A program made the translations under genes and the position numbers. Under the pieces are notes generated by a model. It saw nothing but the letters and a program-made list of their open reading frames with translations, was not told where the DNA came from and made no database searches. A DNA stretch of 49,547 nt. Source: Rhodobacter calidifons. Its GTDB lineage: Bacteria > Pseudomonadota > Alphaproteobacteria > Rhodobacterales > Rhodobacteraceae. The first letter of the stretch is position 1. Each line of letters begins with the position of its first letter. The DNA is taken from contig NZ_JAANHS010000018.1 in assembly GCF_011174775.1 (NCBI RefSeq), positions 1 to 49,547 of the forward strand, given 5' to 3'. Positions 26,698 to 35,519 of this stretch are shown in pieces.

Positions 26698-26814
26698 TCA
26701 GGGGGCGTTTTGTGGCTCTCCTTACCGTGCTCCTTCCTTCCCCCTTCCCGGCCCCTTCCTCGCCCTCGGCGATGGTCCTTCGCAGGCATTCGGCCAATCG
26801 CGAAGGAGACGACG

Positions 26815-27024
26815 ATGTCAGTCACGCATCTCAACCAGGTCGAGCTGGCAGCTCGATGGAAGATCAGCCCGCGCACGTTGGAGCGCTGGCGTTGGACCGG
26901 TGAGGGCCCCGCCTTCATCAAGATCGGCGGCCGGGTCGTGTACCGGCTCGAGGATGTCGAGGCCTACGAGGCCAACCGGCACTGCTCAAGCACGGCCGAC
27001 AAGCCCGCCGTGAAGCTGGCGTGA
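26815..27024 (+). CDS. Small MerR/AlpA-type HTH protein
   Basis: A 69-aa protein beginning MSVTHLNQVELAARW, with a clear GAAGGAG ribosome site 5-13 nt upstream. It is a single HTH_17/excisionase-type winged helix (AARWKISPRTLERWRWTGEGP, then FIKIGGRVVYRLEDVEAYE). Such proteins act as excisionases or as small transcription activators. It is the first gene of the replication block, and there is no other excisionase candidate in the window, so it could be the directionality factor for the integrase at 14586; an early-gene regulator is equally possible. Confidence 0.85.
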   Translation: MSVTHLNQVELAARWKISPRTLERWRWTGEGPAFIKIGGRVVYRLEDVEAYEANRHCSSTADKPAVKLA

Positions 27025-27035
27025 GGGGGGCGGCC

Positions 27036-27521
27036 ATGACGATCCCCAACCGCATCCCCCTCGACGACCTTCCCACCATGCCGGTCGGCGAGATCGCCGA
27101 TCTTCCCGGCGACCAGCTGGCGCTCCTGAAGCAGGACGCCGACGAGCGGCTGCGCTCCGCGAAGACCCTCTGCGACTGGGTCGATGGCGCCATCGCGCTG
27201 AAGTATGGCGACAAGGCGCAGGAGGCGCGCCACGCGGAGGGCAAGGACACCGGCACCGTCCGGCTGCAGGACGGCCCGGTCACCGTGGTCGCCGAACTCC
27301 CCAAGCGCGTGGATTGGGACCAGGCGATGCTCGCCAACCTGGTTGAGCGCATCCGGGCCGATGGCGCCGATCCCGCCGAGTACGTCGACATCGCGTTCAG
27401 CGTGCCCGAGCGCAAGTACACCGCCTGGCCCACGGACATCCGCCAGGAGTTCGAGCCCGCGCGCACGGTCCGCACCGGCAAGCCGAAGTTCCAGCTGCTG
27501 CTCGGCGAGGAGGCGCGCTGA
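27036..27521 (+). CDS. Conserved phage protein of the recombination block, unknown function
   Basis: A 161-aa protein (MTIPNRIPLDDLPTMPVGEI) with a short coiled region around 28-60 and no catalytic motif. Its TGA overlaps the ATG of the next ATPase gene (TGATG), so the two are coupled. I have seen proteins of this type directly upstream of Sak4-like ATPases in alphaproteobacterial phages, which suggests a role in recombination or replication. The function is not known. Confidence 0.72.
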   Translation: MTIPNRIPLDDLPTMPVGEIADLPGDQLALLKQDADERLRSAKTLCDWVDGAIALKYGDKAQEARHAEGKDTGTVRLQDGPVTVVAELPKRVDWDQAMLANLVERIRADGADPAEYVDIAFSVPERKYTAWPTDIRQEFEPARTVRTGKPKFQLLLGEEAR

Positions 27522-28267
27522 TGGCCATCTCGCTCGCATCCCTGCAAACCTCGACGGTGCTGCGCCCGCCGCGCGTCCTGATCCACGGCGTCGCCGGCAT
27601 CGGCAAATCCACCTTCGCCGCGTCCGCCGACAGCCCCGTATTCGTCCTCACCGAGGACGGTCTCGGCAAGCTGCAGGTGCCGCACTTCCCGCTGGCGACG
27701 AGCTACGCGGAGGTCGCGGAGGCGCTCGACGCGCTGCTCGACGAGGACCATCCCTATTCCACGGTGGTGGTCGACAGCGTGGACTGGCTGGAGCCGCTGA
27801 TCTGGGCCGAGGCCTGCCGGCGCAACGGCTGGCAGTCGATCGAAAGCCCGGGCTTCGGCAAGGGCTACGCCGAGGCGCTGACCATCTGGCGCGAGTACAT
27901 CGACAGGCTGAACGCGCTCCGCGACCGGAAGGGCATGGCGGTCATCCAGATCGCCCATACCGACATCAAGCGGTTCGACAGCCCAGAGCACGAACCCTAC
28001 GACCGGTACGTGATCAAGCTGCAGGCCCGCGCATCCGCGCTGCTGCAGGAACACTCGGACGTCGTGCTCTTCGCCAACTACCGGATCTCGGTCAGCAAGT
28101 CCGACGTCGGCTTCAACAAGAAGGTGACCCGGGCGCTCGGGTCCGGTGCGCGCGTCATGCACACCGAGGAGCGCCCCGCCTTCCTCGCCAAGAACCGCTA
28201 CGGCCTGCCGGAAACCCTCCCGCTCGAGTGGTCGGAGTTCCTGGCCGCCATGCCCCAATCCGCCTGA
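27521..28267 (+). CDS. Phage AAA/RecA-like ATP-binding protein (Sak4-like)
   Basis: A 248-aa protein with Walker A GVAGIGKST (23-31) near the N-terminus and a Walker B-like STVVVDSVDWL at about 83-90. This is the compact RecA core of Sak4/gp-type phage nucleotide-binding proteins that promote single-strand annealing or strand exchange. The following DUF669 and exonuclease-type genes give the usual recombination set. Translation is coupled to the previous gene by TGATG. Confidence 0.87.
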   Translation: MAISLASLQTSTVLRPPRVLIHGVAGIGKSTFAASADSPVFVLTEDGLGKLQVPHFPLATSYAEVAEALDALLDEDHPYSTVVVDSVDWLEPLIWAEACRRNGWQSIESPGFGKGYAEALTIWREYIDRLNALRDRKGMAVIQIAHTDIKRFDSPEHEPYDRYVIKLQARASALLQEHSDVVLFANYRISVSKSDVGFNKKVTRALGSGARVMHTEERPAFLAKNRYGLPETLPLEWSEFLAAMPQSA

Positions 28268-28288
28268 TACGACCGAAAGGACAGAACG

Positions 28289-28795
28289 ATGGCACGTTTC
28301 GACACCGCCTTTGACGCCGCCGGCATCGAGCCCACCACCGCCTACGAGATCCTGCCCGCGGGCAAGTACCGCGCCCAGATCGTCGAGAGCGAGATGCGCG
28401 TCACGAAGAACGGGATGGGGAAGTATCTCTGGCTGATGCTCGACATCCTCGAGGGGCCGCAGCAGGGCCGCAAGGTCTTCGACCAGCTTAACCTCGTGAA
28501 CGCCAACCCGACCACGGTCGAGATCGCACAGCGCACGCTGTCGGCGATCTGCCACGCCACAGGCAAGCTGCAGGTGAACGACAGCGAGGAGCTGCACCTG
28601 ATCCCGATGACGATCCAGGTCGGCGTGAAGCCCCCGAAGGACGGCTACGGCGAGCGCAACACGATCCGCTACCTGGTGCCGGAATCCCCGGCGCAGGCGA
28701 CCCCGCCGAGGCCCGCCGCCACGCATCCGGCCAGCGCGCCCCCGCAGTCGGCGCCTGCTCGCCCCGCCACCGCGCCCTGGAACCGCAAGAGCTGA
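28289..28795 (+). CDS. DUF669-family protein (probable ssDNA-binding)
   Basis: A 168-aa protein starting MARFDTAFDAAGIEP with an AAAGGA ribosome site. The core (KYRAQIVESEMRVTKNGMGK, then WLMLDILEGPQQGRKVFDQL) is typical of DUF669, an OB-fold-like phage family found next to Sak4-type ATPases and thought to act as single-strand binding protein. The C-terminal 40 residues are a Pro/Ala-rich flexible tail ending WNRKS, which resembles the disordered tail of SSB proteins. The role is inferred from the family and neighbours. Confidence 0.83.
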   Translation: MARFDTAFDAAGIEPTTAYEILPAGKYRAQIVESEMRVTKNGMGKYLWLMLDILEGPQQGRKVFDQLNLVNANPTTVEIAQRTLSAICHATGKLQVNDSEELHLIPMTIQVGVKPPKDGYGERNTIRYLVPESPAQATPPRPAATHPASAPPQSAPARPATAPWNRKS

Positions 28796-28863
28796 CGCCC
28801 TCGGCCGCCGCGGGCTGAGACTCGGCTCGCGGCCCGGACATCGCCAGACCTGAGAGACAGTTC

Positions 28864-29229
28864 ATGACGAACACCACCGACGCGGCCTGCGTGGCCGCGA
28901 ATGCCCCCGGCCTGCCTGACGACACCCAGCGCCTGATCGAGATCGAGGACGCCATCGCGAAGATCCGCACGCAGATCGCGACCGCGGATCTGGCGCGGCA
29001 GCGGACGGCCAGGCCGATCGACCCCGACTGGTTTCACCGCGCGCGCACGGCGCTGCGCCACCTCAACCGCGAGCGCGCCGAGATCGTCGCCCGTCATGGC
29101 GGCCGCCGCCGGCGCGAACGTCTCAAGGACATGATCATCGCCGTCCTGCGCGAACGCCATGACAGCGCCGCCTGGACGGCGGTGCTGGCTGAGGCGCGGG
29201 CGCGGCTCGAGCGGGAGGAGGCATGCTGA
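28864..29229 (+). CDS. Small helical phage protein, unknown function
   Basis: A 121-aa protein (MTNTTDAACVAANAPGLPDD) that is mostly alpha-helical and basic from residue 25 on, with repeated Arg/Glu heptads suggesting a coiled coil. No family is recognised. It overlaps the start of the exonuclease gene (stop TGA at 29227-29229), which places it in the recombination operon. Confidence 0.65.
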   Translation: MTNTTDAACVAANAPGLPDDTQRLIEIEDAIAKIRTQIATADLARQRTARPIDPDWFHRARTALRHLNRERAEIVARHGGRRRRERLKDMIIAVLRERHDSAAWTAVLAEARARLEREEAC

Positions 29230-30173
29230 TGGCCGATCTCCCCGAACCCCCGACGCCGACGCTGTCCGCGATCTACGCCTCCTACGAGGCCCGGCAGGGC
29301 GACGGCTTCCGCGACCATCTTGGCGCCTCGCTGATCGGCAAGCCCTGCGCCCGGGCGCTCTGGTACGATTTCCGCTGGGCGACGCCGGCGCGGCACACCG
29401 GTCGCATCCTACGGTTGTTCGAGACCGGCCAGCTGGAAGAGGCCCGGCTCGTCCGCGATCTGCGCGCCACCGGGGCGACGGTGCTGGAGGTCGATCCCGA
29501 AACCGGACGGCAGTTCCGCGTCGAGGCCCATGGCGGGCATTTCGGCGGATCGCTCGATGCCGTCGCCCTCGGCCTGCTGGAAGCGCCGAAAACCTGGCAC
29601 GTCGTCGAGTTCAAGACGCACTCCGCGAAGAGCTTTGCCGAGCTCGTCGGCAAGGGCGTCGCGCTCGCCAAGCCCCAGCACGCCGCGCAGATGCAAATCT
29701 ACATGCACCTGACCGGCATCACGCGGGCGCTCTACGTCGCGGTCTGCAAGGACACGGACGCGCTGCACATCGAGCGCGTCCCGGCCGACCCCGAGACGGG
29801 CGAACGCCTGCTGGAGAAGGCGGGCCGGATCATCTTCGCCCAGCACCCGCCCGAGCGGATAAGCGCGGATCCCGCCTGGTTCGAATGCCGGTTCTGCGAC
29901 CACCACGGGCTCTGCCACGGCGAGGGTGCCGCGGCGGTCACCTGCCGGTCCTGCCTGCATTCCACGCCCGTCGAAGGCGGCTGGCACTGCGCGCGCCACG
30001 ACCGGTTGCTTGAGCCCGCCGACCAGCGTCGCGCCTGCGGCCGGCACCTGTTCATCCCCGATCTCGTCCCCGGCGAGGTGACCGACGCAGGCGAGGACTT
30101 CGTCGCTTACCGCATGAGTGACGGCTCCCCCTGGACCAACGACGCCCGCGAGAAGGAGGCCGCCGCATGCTGA
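29229..30173 (+). CDS. PD-(D/E)XK exonuclease (Cas4/RecB-like)
   Basis: A 314-aa nuclease. The catalytic core shows GSLDAV (D at about 109), VVEFKTH (E and K at about 127 and 129) and HAAQMQIYMHLTG, the QxxxY helix of RecB-family nucleases. Five to seven Cys/His residues in the C-terminal part (CRFCDHHGLCHGEG, then CRSCLH) may bind an Fe-S cluster or zinc, as in Cas4. I use the ATG at 29229, 8 nt after GGAGGAG, rather than the one at 29223, which is too close. It probably resects dsDNA ends for the Sak4/DUF669 recombination proteins. Its 3' end overlaps the helicase start by 7 nt. Confidence 0.84.
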   Translation: MADLPEPPTPTLSAIYASYEARQGDGFRDHLGASLIGKPCARALWYDFRWATPARHTGRILRLFETGQLEEARLVRDLRATGATVLEVDPETGRQFRVEAHGGHFGGSLDAVALGLLEAPKTWHVVEFKTHSAKSFAELVGKGVALAKPQHAAQMQIYMHLTGITRALYVAVCKDTDALHIERVPADPETGERLLEKAGRIIFAQHPPERISADPAWFECRFCDHHGLCHGEGAAAVTCRSCLHSTPVEGGWHCARHDRLLEPADQRRACGRHLFIPDLVPGEVTDAGEDFVAYRMSDGSPWTNDAREKEAAAC

Positions 30174-31906
30174 CCCTGCGCCCCTACCAGCAGGCCGCGA
30201 TCACCTCGATCTACGGCTATTTCGAGAAGGAGAGCGGCAACCCGCTCGTCGTGATCCCCACGGCCGGCGGCAAGAGCCTCGTCATGGCCGCCTTCATTGA
30301 CGGCGTGCTCAAGGCCTGGCCCGATCAGCGCGTGCTCGTCGTCACCCATGTCCGCGAACTGATCGCGCAGAACCATGCGGAGATGCTGGGGCTCTGGCCC
30401 GAGGCGCCGGCTGGCATCTACTCGGCCGGACTCGGCCGCCGCGATGCGCGGGCCCGGATCCTCTTCGCCGGCATCCAGTCCATCCACGACAAGGCGACGC
30501 GCATCGGCCATGCCGATCTGGTGCTGATCGACGAGGCCCATCTGATCCCCGGCCGGTCGAACACCATGTATCGCCGCTTCCTCACCGACCTGCAGGCGAT
30601 CAACCCCGCGCTGAAGGTGATCGGGCTGACGGCGACGCCCTTCCGGCTCGACAGCGGCATGCTGCACGAGGGCGAGAACGCGCTCTTCACCGACATCGCC
30701 TACGAGGTGTCGGTCCGTGACCTGATCGATCAGGGCTACCTCTCCCCGCTCATCTCGAAGCAGACCAAGACCCGGCTCGACGTGACGGGCGTGGGATCGC
30801 GGGGCGGCGAGTTCATCGCGCGCGATCTCGAGGACGCGGTCGACCAGGACGCCATCACGCGCGCGGCCGTGGCCGAGGTGATCGCGCATGGCGAGCCGCG
30901 CCGGTCCTGGCTGGCCTTCTGCTCGGGCGTCCGCCACGCCACCCATGTCGCCGAGGAGTTCCGCCGCCGCGGGGTCAGCTGCGCCACCATCTTCGGCAAG
31001 ACGCCAAAGGACGAGCGTGACGCGATCATCGCCGCCTTCAAGCGCGGCGAGATCCGGGCGCTGGCCTCCATGGGCGTGCTGACGACGGGCTTCAACGCGC
31101 CGGCCGTTGACCTGATCGCCATGCTGCGGCCCACCAAGTCGGCCGGGCTCTACGTCCAGATGGCCGGACGGGGCACGCGGCTCGCCGAGGGCAAGGAAAA
31201 CTGCCTCGTTCTCGATTTCGCGGGCAATGTCCGCCGGCATGGCCCCATCGATCTGGTGCGGCCGAAGCGGCCGGGCGGTCCGGGCGACGGGCCGCCCCCC
31301 ACGAAGATCTGCCCCGAATGCGGGACCATCGTGGCCATCGCGGCTCTCGAATGTCCCGGCTGCGGCTTCGAGTTCCCCGGCCGCGAGGTGAAGCTTGAGC
31401 CCACCGCGTCGACGCTGGAGGTTCTGTCCTCGGGCAAGCCGCAATGGGTCCGCGTCACCGACGTTACCTACAGCCGCCACGAGAAGCGCGGCGGGCGGGT
31501 CTCGCTGAAGGTGACCTACCGCTGCGGTCTCGCCTTCCACACCGAATGGATCTGCTTCGAGCACGAGGGCTATCCGCGCCGGAAGGCCGCGAGCTGGTGG
31601 TGCGAACGGGCGCCCGAGCTGGAGGTGCCCGAGTCCGTCGACGAGGCGCTCCTGCTGGCGGACCGGCTGCGCCGCCCCACCGAGATCGCCGTCCGCCCCG
31701 CGGGCCGCTTCACCGAAATCACCGCCTACAGGTTCGCCCCATGCCTTACAGCCGTGCCGGGCTCTGCGCCGTCTGCCACCGAGAACCCCGCGGCTGGGGC
31801 TGGTTCGACGCGCGCTTCCGCGTCTCCGACCCGCGGCGCGACACGAGCCGCAGAGACCTCTGCAGCCGGGTTTGCCAGGACATCTGCCACCGGAGGTCGG
31901 GCATGA
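30167..31906 (+). CDS. SF2 DEAD/DEAH-box helicase with C-terminal zinc finger
   Basis: A 579-aa helicase: PTAGGKS (31-37), DEAH at about 121-124 (LIDEAHLI), LTATPFR (motif III), then the second lobe with TTGFNAPAVD and MAGRGTRLAEGK. A four-Cys finger CPECG...CPGCG lies near 381-400. It resembles phage and RadD/Irc3-type helicases that process forks or recombination intermediates. From about residue 525 the sequence turns into an Ala/Ser/Thr/Gly-rich tail because the frame overlaps the next gene by more than 160 nt, so the natural stop may have been lost. Confidence 0.88.
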   Translation: MLTLRPYQQAAITSIYGYFEKESGNPLVVIPTAGGKSLVMAAFIDGVLKAWPDQRVLVVTHVRELIAQNHAEMLGLWPEAPAGIYSAGLGRRDARARILFAGIQSIHDKATRIGHADLVLIDEAHLIPGRSNTMYRRFLTDLQAINPALKVIGLTATPFRLDSGMLHEGENALFTDIAYEVSVRDLIDQGYLSPLISKQTKTRLDVTGVGSRGGEFIARDLEDAVDQDAITRAAVAEVIAHGEPRRSWLAFCSGVRHATHVAEEFRRRGVSCATIFGKTPKDERDAIIAAFKRGEIRALASMGVLTTGFNAPAVDLIAMLRPTKSAGLYVQMAGRGTRLAEGKENCLVLDFAGNVRRHGPIDLVRPKRPGGPGDGPPPTKICPECGTIVAIAALECPGCGFEFPGREVKLEPTASTLEVLSSGKPQWVRVTDVTYSRHEKRGGRVSLKVTYRCGLAFHTEWICFEHEGYPRRKAASWWCERAPELEVPESVDEALLLADRLRRPTEIAVRPAGRFTEITAYRFAPCLTAVPGSAPSATENPAAGAGSTRASASPTRGATRAAETSAAGFARTSATGGRA

Positions 31907-32127
31907 TCGATCCGACCCCGAACGAGACGGCGGCCATGGTCGAGGGCGGCAAGGCCGGCGGCGCCTATCTCGACAGCCTCGGCCGGACCGATCTCGCCCT
32001 GCTGAGCGAGGAGGAGTGGGACACCTTCGTCGAGGTGATCGTCACCGGCTATTGCGACCACCTGCGCGATCTGGCGGCGAAGGACCGCGCCCGGCTCGAC
32101 GGCATGATCCCGGAGGTGCCCTTCTGA
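31741..32127 (+). CDS. DUF6511-like Cys-rich small protein
   Basis: A 128-aa protein beginning MPYSRAGLCAVCHREPRG. Two CxxC-type pairs (CAVC, then LCSRVCQDIC) are followed by MIDPTPNETAAM, an order I associate with DUF6511 in alphaproteobacterial phages. The first 166 nt overlap the helicase in another frame. An ATG at 31904 would give only a 74-aa version, without the Cys pairs. Its stop TGA overlaps the ATG of the primase gene (TGATG). The role is unknown; metal binding is likely. Confidence 0.7.
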   Translation: MPYSRAGLCAVCHREPRGWGWFDARFRVSDPRRDTSRRDLCSRVCQDICHRRSGMIDPTPNETAAMVEGGKAGGAYLDSLGRTDLALLSEEEWDTFVEVIVTGYCDHLRDLAAKDRARLDGMIPEVPF

Positions 32128-34403
32128 TGGCGGACATCTCGTGGATGGCGCGCGTCGGCGCGCGACTCCTGACCAACGGCTACGCGATCCTGCCGATCGC
32201 GCCCGGCACGAAGAAACCCGGCCAGTTCGCCCGCGCGGTCTGGCACGACTACCCGCAGTGGAACCGTCATGCGACCCGCGCGACGACCGAGTTCGAGGTC
32301 GCGACCTGGTCGACCTGGCCCGGCTGCGGCGTCGGCGTCGTCGGCGGCGCGGTCGCCGCGCTCGATATCGACATCGCCGAGGATGGCGAGCTGGCGCTGC
32401 GCATCGAGCGGCTGGCGCGCGAGCGGCTGGGCGACACGCCGGCGCTCAGGATCGGCAAGCCGCCGAAGCGGCTTCTCGTCTATCGCACGACCGAGCCCTT
32501 CGCCGGGATCCGGCGCGCGCCTCTGGAAATGCTCTGCCTCGGGCAGCAGTTCGTGGCCTATGCCGATCATCCCGACACCGGCCAGCCCTATGCCTGGCCG
32601 GACGAGGGCTTGGCCGACCTCGATATCGAGAGCCTGCCCGCCATCGATGCCGCGCAGGCAGCGACGTTCATCGAGGAGGCACTGGCGTTCATCCCGCCGG
32701 AGATGCGGCCGAAGAGCCTCGCTGCCAATGGCGCGAACGGGGCCGGCCAACCCTGCCTGCCATCGCATTCGCAGGCTGGCACGCTGGCGGCGATCCGCAG
32801 CGCGCTCGCATGGCTGCCCAATACGGACCTCGACTACGACAGCTGGATGCGTATTGGCATGGCGCTGAAGGGCGCGCTTGGCGATCAGGGCGCGCCGCTT
32901 TTCGACGAGTGGTCCGCGCAGGCGGCCAAGAACGACCCGGCCTACACCGCGAAGTCATGGGCGAGCTTCAAGCCCGAGCGGATCGGCGCGGGGACGATCT
33001 ATCACCTGGCCATGGAGCGCGGCTGGCAGCCCGAACCCGAGCTCATGCTCGACGGAAGCCTGTCGGCAGACACCGGCGCTCATCCGGCCGCAGGCCTCAT
33101 CGCGCGGCTGGCGCAGCCGAAGTCGCCGCCTCCCAAGGCGACGCCGGGATTCGCGCTGACGATCCCGGACGGGCTGGTGGGCGATCTCGCCCGGTACATG
33201 ATCGACACCGCCCGGCGCCCGCAGCCGCTGCTTGCGGTTGGCGCAAGCCTCTGCGCGCTGGGCACGCTTATGGGGCGGCGATACCGGACCGAGAGCAACC
33301 TGCGCTCGAACCTCTATGTCGTCGGCATCGCCGACAGCGGCTCGGGCAAGAACCACGCCCGCGAGGTCGTCAACGAGGTCTTCTTCGAGGCGGGGCTCGC
33401 GCACCACCTAGGCGGCAACAAGATCGCCTCCGGTGCGGGCCTTCTGACTGCACTGCACCGCCAGCCCGCGATCCTCTTCCAGATCGACGAGTTCGGCATG
33501 TTCCTCGCGGCGGCGGCCGACCGCAAGCGCAGCCCGCGCCACATCACCGAGATCCTCGACAACATGACCGAGCTCTACACCGCCGCCGCCGGGATCTTCC
33601 TCGGCGCGGAATACGCCAACCGGGACGGCTCGAACGAGCGGCGCGACATCGTCCAGCCCTGCCTCTGCGTCTACGGCACGACGACGCCGCTGCATTTCTG
33701 GGGAGCGCTGCAGGGCGCCAATGTGGTGGACGGCTCGCTTGCGCGCTTCCTGATCCTGCCGAGCGACGAGGACTATCCCGATGAGAATCTGACCGCCGGT
33801 CTGCGCCAGGCGCCCTGCGCGCTGATCGAGGGTTTGCAGCGCGTGGCGGCGGGCGGAGGGCGCTTGGCCGGTAACCTGACCGGGCGGACGGCCGGGTCTG
33901 AGACGGCCGTGGATCCCATGGTCGTGCCGATGTCCGACGATGCGCGCACCCGGTTCAGCGCGCTCAGCATCGACATCACGGCCGAGCTCCGCGCCGCCGC
34001 GGGCACGCCCTACACCTCGATCCTTGCCCGGGTGGCCGAGAACGCCGCCAAGCTCGCGCTGATCGTGGCGGTGGGGCGCGATCCACACGCCCCGTCGATC
34101 CGGATCGAGGATGCGGTCTGGGCGATCAACTTCGTGCGCCATCACGCGAGGCGCACCATCGAGGCCGTCGAACGCCATGTCGCCGACACGGAGACCGAGG
34201 CCAACGTCAAGCGACTACGCGAGATCATCCGCAAGGCAGGGGCAGGGGGTATCACCAAGTCCGAGATCACCCGCGCCTCGCAGTGGATCCGTGCACGGGA
34301 TCGCGACGACATCCTGCTCACCCTGATCGAGAGCGGCGATGTCACCACGGCGATGCGGGAGACGGGCGGCCGCCGTGCCATGATCTTCCAGGTGGCACGG
34401 TGA
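32127..34403 (+). CDS. Bifunctional DNA primase-polymerase / replicative helicase
   Basis: A 758-aa protein. The N-terminal prim-pol domain (1-200) carries D80-I-D82 in AALDIDIA as metal ligands. A PriCT-2-like segment (DYDSWMRIGMALKG) follows at about 235-290. The C-terminal DUF3987-like ATPase has Walker A SGSGKNHA (about 403-410) and Walker B ILFQIDEFGMF (about 449-459). Such proteins both make primers and unwind DNA, so this is probably the replication initiator of the element. The start at 32127 is fixed by TGATG coupling with the previous gene. Confidence 0.88.
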   Translation: MADISWMARVGARLLTNGYAILPIAPGTKKPGQFARAVWHDYPQWNRHATRATTEFEVATWSTWPGCGVGVVGGAVAALDIDIAEDGELALRIERLARERLGDTPALRIGKPPKRLLVYRTTEPFAGIRRAPLEMLCLGQQFVAYADHPDTGQPYAWPDEGLADLDIESLPAIDAAQAATFIEEALAFIPPEMRPKSLAANGANGAGQPCLPSHSQAGTLAAIRSALAWLPNTDLDYDSWMRIGMALKGALGDQGAPLFDEWSAQAAKNDPAYTAKSWASFKPERIGAGTIYHLAMERGWQPEPELMLDGSLSADTGAHPAAGLIARLAQPKSPPPKATPGFALTIPDGLVGDLARYMIDTARRPQPLLAVGASLCALGTLMGRRYRTESNLRSNLYVVGIADSGSGKNHAREVVNEVFFEAGLAHHLGGNKIASGAGLLTALHRQPAILFQIDEFGMFLAAAADRKRSPRHITEILDNMTELYTAAAGIFLGAEYANRDGSNERRDIVQPCLCVYGTTTPLHFWGALQGANVVDGSLARFLILPSDEDYPDENLTAGLRQAPCALIEGLQRVAAGGGRLAGNLTGRTAGSETAVDPMVVPMSDDARTRFSALSIDITAELRAAAGTPYTSILARVAENAAKLALIVAVGRDPHAPSIRIEDAVWAINFVRHHARRTIEAVERHVADTETEANVKRLREIIRKAGAGGITKSEITRASQWIRARDRDDILLTLIESGDVTTAMRETGGRRAMIFQVAR

Positions 34404-34800
34404 GGGGCAGGACATGCTTCATTCAGCCAGCCCCTTTCCTCAATTGAAGGAAGTCGGCGCGCAAGCGCCTGACCTACAATGGCAATCCGGCGCCTCGGAC
34501 TTCTTTCAATATTTCACGCAGAGCACCCTGTCCTCTCGCGCGTGCGCGCGGATGGAAGAAGGAGACATACCCCATGAAATGAATGAAATAATGAAAGAAC
34601 ATACATACTCTCGTGTTTCCAGTGGCTTGCGCTCCGGCTTCCTTCAAGGACCGGGGTTGAAGCCGATGAAGGATGTGCCGGGCGCCCCCGGCATCGACAT
34701 CGTGACCATGACCAGACCCCGCGATCCGGGTCCGGGCGGGCGGACGGCCCTCACCAGGCTGACGCATCGCCCGAGCCTCCCAATCGAAGAGGAGGTCGTC
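34404..34800. other. Noncoding gap with an inverted repeat beside the primase gene
   Basis: No gene is supported, although one frame stays open into the next gene. ATTGAAGGAAGTC (34443-34455) and GACTTCTTTCAAT (34498-34510) form a 12-of-13 inverted repeat enclosing a GGCGC-GCAA-GCGCC hairpin (34456-34469). An AT-rich run with tandem ATGA units lies at about 34574-34612. This is a candidate replication origin or attenuator, by position only. Confidence 0.35.
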
Positions 34801-35322
34801 ATGGACCGATCCCATCCCATCGCCGACGCGTCTGCCATGGCCGTCGGCACTCCAGACCGCTGCATTCTCGCGCTCGATCTCGGCACCAGCACCGGCTGGG
34901 CGTTGCGCGCGCCGGACGGGCTGATCACCAGCGGGACCGCGAGCTTCAGGCCCGGCCGTTATGACGGCGGCGGCATGCGCTACCTGCGCTTCACGGGCTG
35001 GCTCACCGAGATCGACCGGCTGTCGGGGCCGATCGCCGCGATCTGGTTCGAGGAGGTGCGCCGCCACGCCGGAACCGATGCGGCCCACGTCTATGGCGGG
35101 CTCATGGCCACGCTGACCGCGTGGGCGGAACTGCGGGGCGTGCCCTATGCCGGCGTTCCCGTCGGCACGATCAAGCGTCACGCCACCGGCAAGGGCAATG
35201 CGCCGAAGGAGGCGATGATCGCATCCGCACGGGCCCGGGGCTTCAGCCCCGCCGACGACAACGAGGCCGATGCCATTGCGCTATTGCTCTGGGTGATCGA
35301 GACGAACGGGGGTGTCGCATGA
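34801..35322 (+). CDS. RuvC-like Holliday junction resolvase
   Basis: A 173-aa protein of the RuvC/RNase H fold: D26 in LALDLGTSTGWA, E84 in IWFEEV, and DDNEADAIALLLW with D153 and D157, the four acidic residues that bind two metals. It should cut recombination junctions or branched DNA before packaging. The ATG at 34801, with AGGAGG 6 nt upstream, is chosen over in-frame upstream starts, which would add a non-conserved extension. Its stop overlaps the next start (ATGA). Confidence 0.88.
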   Translation: MDRSHPIADASAMAVGTPDRCILALDLGTSTGWALRAPDGLITSGTASFRPGRYDGGGMRYLRFTGWLTEIDRLSGPIAAIWFEEVRRHAGTDAAHVYGGLMATLTAWAELRGVPYAGVPVGTIKRHATGKGNAPKEAMIASARARGFSPADDNEADAIALLLWVIETNGGVA

Positions 35323-35519
35323 GGTGGCATCCCAAGGGCTACGGCGGCCATCGCCGGGATCCGGAACAGGTGAAGCGCGAGGGCTGGCGCGAGCAGGGTC
35401 TGCTCGCCGTCTCGCTTGAGGACGCGCGCCTGACATGGCCGGAACGGGAACTCGTCCGACAGCTGGGTGAAAAGCTCTACGGGCCGCCCCCCTCCGACGA
35501 GGGAGGGCGCCATGGATAA
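35319..35519 (+). CDS. Small phage protein, 66 aa
   Basis: MRWHPKGYGGHRRDPEQVKR is a basic, Arg/Gly/His-rich start with no recognised domain. The ATG overlaps the RuvC stop (ATGA), and its 3' end overlaps the following gene by 8 nt, so it is translated as part of the same transcript. Confidence 0.65.
   Translation: MRWHPKGYGGHRRDPEQVKREGWREQGLLAVSLEDARLTWPERELVRQLGEKLYGPPPSDEGGRHG

Noticed and set aside
26918-28726. 602-codon minus-strand frame across the recombination genes
   Set aside because: The plus-strand genes have ribosome sites, coupled starts and known families. The minus frame is Arg/Ala/Gly-rich with no domain.
34414-34800. In-frame upstream extension of the RuvC-like protein
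   Set aside because: The added segment has no conserved motif and lies before a good AGGAGG site for the ATG at 34801.
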